Assembly (NCBI GenBank): GCA_030248065.1
Contig: JASAMV010008326.1
Span: forward strand, 1-64,000
DNA from: Rhynchonema sp. JSB1_4
Lineage: Eukaryota > Nematoda > Chromadorea > Monhysterida > Xyalidae
Length of the DNA stretch: 64,000 nt
Direction: 5' to 3'
In this document: positions 63,080 through 64,000 of the stretch, one piece after another
Numbering within the stretch: the stretch's first letter is position 1
Layout: each line of letters begins with the position of its first letter
Position numbers and translations under genes: made by a program
Notes under the pieces: model-generated
Databases searched by the model: none
What the model saw: only the letters and a program-made list of their open reading frames with translations
What the model was told of the DNA's origin: nothing

Positions 63080-63340
63080 GCGAGGGGGTAACCAGACACT
63101 GGTTGACTGTAAACAACTGTACAAAACACGGGGGTGCGATTTGTACGCTTGTTGACTGTGTGACAAAAATAAATTAAGCACAGCTAATGCATGCGTCAAC
63201 AAGTGTACATTACAGCACGACTGTATTGTACGCTTGTTGACTCTATGACATTTATGACAATAATGTTTTGTGCAATCAACAAGTGTACAAAACTGCACGA
63301 CTGTATTGTACACTTGTTGACTGTATGACAAAAATGATAT
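63080..63340. repeat. alternating GTACRCTTGTTGACT repeats
   Basis: TTGTACGCTTGTTGACT and its complement (GTCAACAAGTGTAC) alternate five or six times, with shared CTGTATGACAAAAAT and GCACGACTGTATTG blocks, forming nested hairpins just upstream of the 18-bp array. Confidence 0.55.
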
Positions 63341-63443
63341 ATGACAAAAATGTTTTTGATATGTCGTCGTTGTCATTATTTTGTTCTTGTGCACATTGTC
63401 AGCCAAAACAGCCAAGTATATGCAATGTAGTACTTGGTTAGGG

Positions 63444-63851
63444 TGTTGACGATAGATAGATCGGACCCTAAATGTGTTGACGATAGATGGATGACCCAAG
63501 TCCGAAATCTGGGGGGGTCAGACCCAGACTTGTTGACGATAGATAGATGGTGGGGGGGGGGGGGTCGCCAAAAATCAAGGTATAGTATAGTGTACTAAGT
63601 AGGTAATAATGTGTAAATATTAATGAAAATGTACTTAGATGTACTAAATCCGCGCGTAGCGCGCGATTTTTTGCCTATTTGGGACAAAAAATACCAAGTT
63701 TGAGCCATTTTGAGGCAAAAATACCCATTTCGGGGTCGAAATGTGTTGACGATAGATAGATTGTTCCCAGAATTTGTTGACGATAGATAGATTTGCCCAT
63801 AAGTGTTGACGATAGATAGATGAAATCAAAAAGTGTTGACGATAGATAGAT
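63444..63851 (+). repeat. spaced array of TGTTGACGATAGATAGAT
   Basis: Seven copies start at 63444, 63475 (one mismatch), 63531, 63744, 63775, 63804 and 63834, all in one direction. Start-to-start distances are 31, 56, 213, 31, 29 and 30 bp. Spacers are unrelated and include G or C homopolymers. Confidence 0.85.
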
Positions 63852-64000
63852 GAATTTGAATAGAATTTTTTTGTATGGGCAAGACAGCGAATCAAGGGGG
63901 GGGGACCAAAGTCAATCCCCCCCCCCCCCCAACCCCCCAAGTACTACCCTGAGTATATGTAGGCAAATAGGGACGGGCAAGGGGACGGGCGTCAGGAGAA
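63852..64000. other. window end, homopolymer-rich
   Basis: G and C runs (near 63896 and 63918) and no coding signal. Confidence 0.4.

Noticed and set aside
63444..63851. CRISPR-like array
   Set aside because: Eukaryotic context, no cas genes, spacers too short and irregular; reported as an 18-bp spaced repeat instead.

Overview
The window is animal nuclear DNA, most likely from a nematode. All genes are split by spliceosomal introns with GT..AG borders and short TTTCAG/TTTCCAG-type acceptors. It holds a nematode-style seven-transmembrane chemoreceptor, a BEL/Pao retroelement and perfect 18-bp tracts of TTAGGC, the nematode telomere unit. Much of the window is transposon debris and simple repeats.

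Layout. 1-9.4 kb: no confident gene; two BTB-like exon fragments in opposite orientation, a 1.5-kb C/A-skewed block and a 292-bp CA tract. 9.4-12.0 kb (-): a five-exon cysteine-rich gene of unknown function. 14.4-18.2 kb (+): a complete alpha-tubulin gene whose exons sum to exactly 450 codons. 18.8-20.3 kb: a palindromic MITE and a 1.09-kb foldback flanked by TTAA. 21.0-25.9 kb (-): a seven-exon chemoreceptor with several MITEs and a mini-Helitron in its introns. 26-28.4 kb: a decayed partial copy of exons of the TRIM-NHL gene found at 49-59 kb. 28.8-36.0 kb: a complete, apparently intact PIF/Harbinger transposon with transposase and MADF genes, perfect end repeats and TAA target duplications. 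36.4-39.6 kb (-): a second small cysteine-rich gene. 43.0-44.0 kb (+): a secreted, possibly C-type-lectin-like protein. 44.8-47.9 kb (-): a BEL/Pao element with a pol-to-env deletion. 49.0-59.0 kb (-): a TRIM-NHL protein of about 908 aa in 16 exons, with a separate five-exon + strand gene for a 239-aa CaaX-box protein inside one intron. 59.8-64.0 kb: nested repeats, a tRNA-like locus, a large palindrome, a reverse-transcriptase fragment and an 18-bp spaced-repeat array.

The exon models for alpha-tubulin, TRIM-NHL, the CaaX gene, the chemoreceptor, the transposase and the MADF gene all keep reading phase across every junction, which is the main support for them.

The most unusual signal is a 10-mer, TGATGTTTCA. 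I count 17 exact copies on the two strands plus many one-base variants, with no conserved flanks. They concentrate in gene regions and often lie within a few bases of donor or acceptor sites, in both orientations. A 7-copy, roughly 30-bp-period array of TGTTGACGATAGATAGAT at 63.4-63.9 kb, and MITE families that occupy introns and carry the same ATGTTTCA core at their centres, are the next most interesting items. Everything is from reading the sequence; no searches were run.
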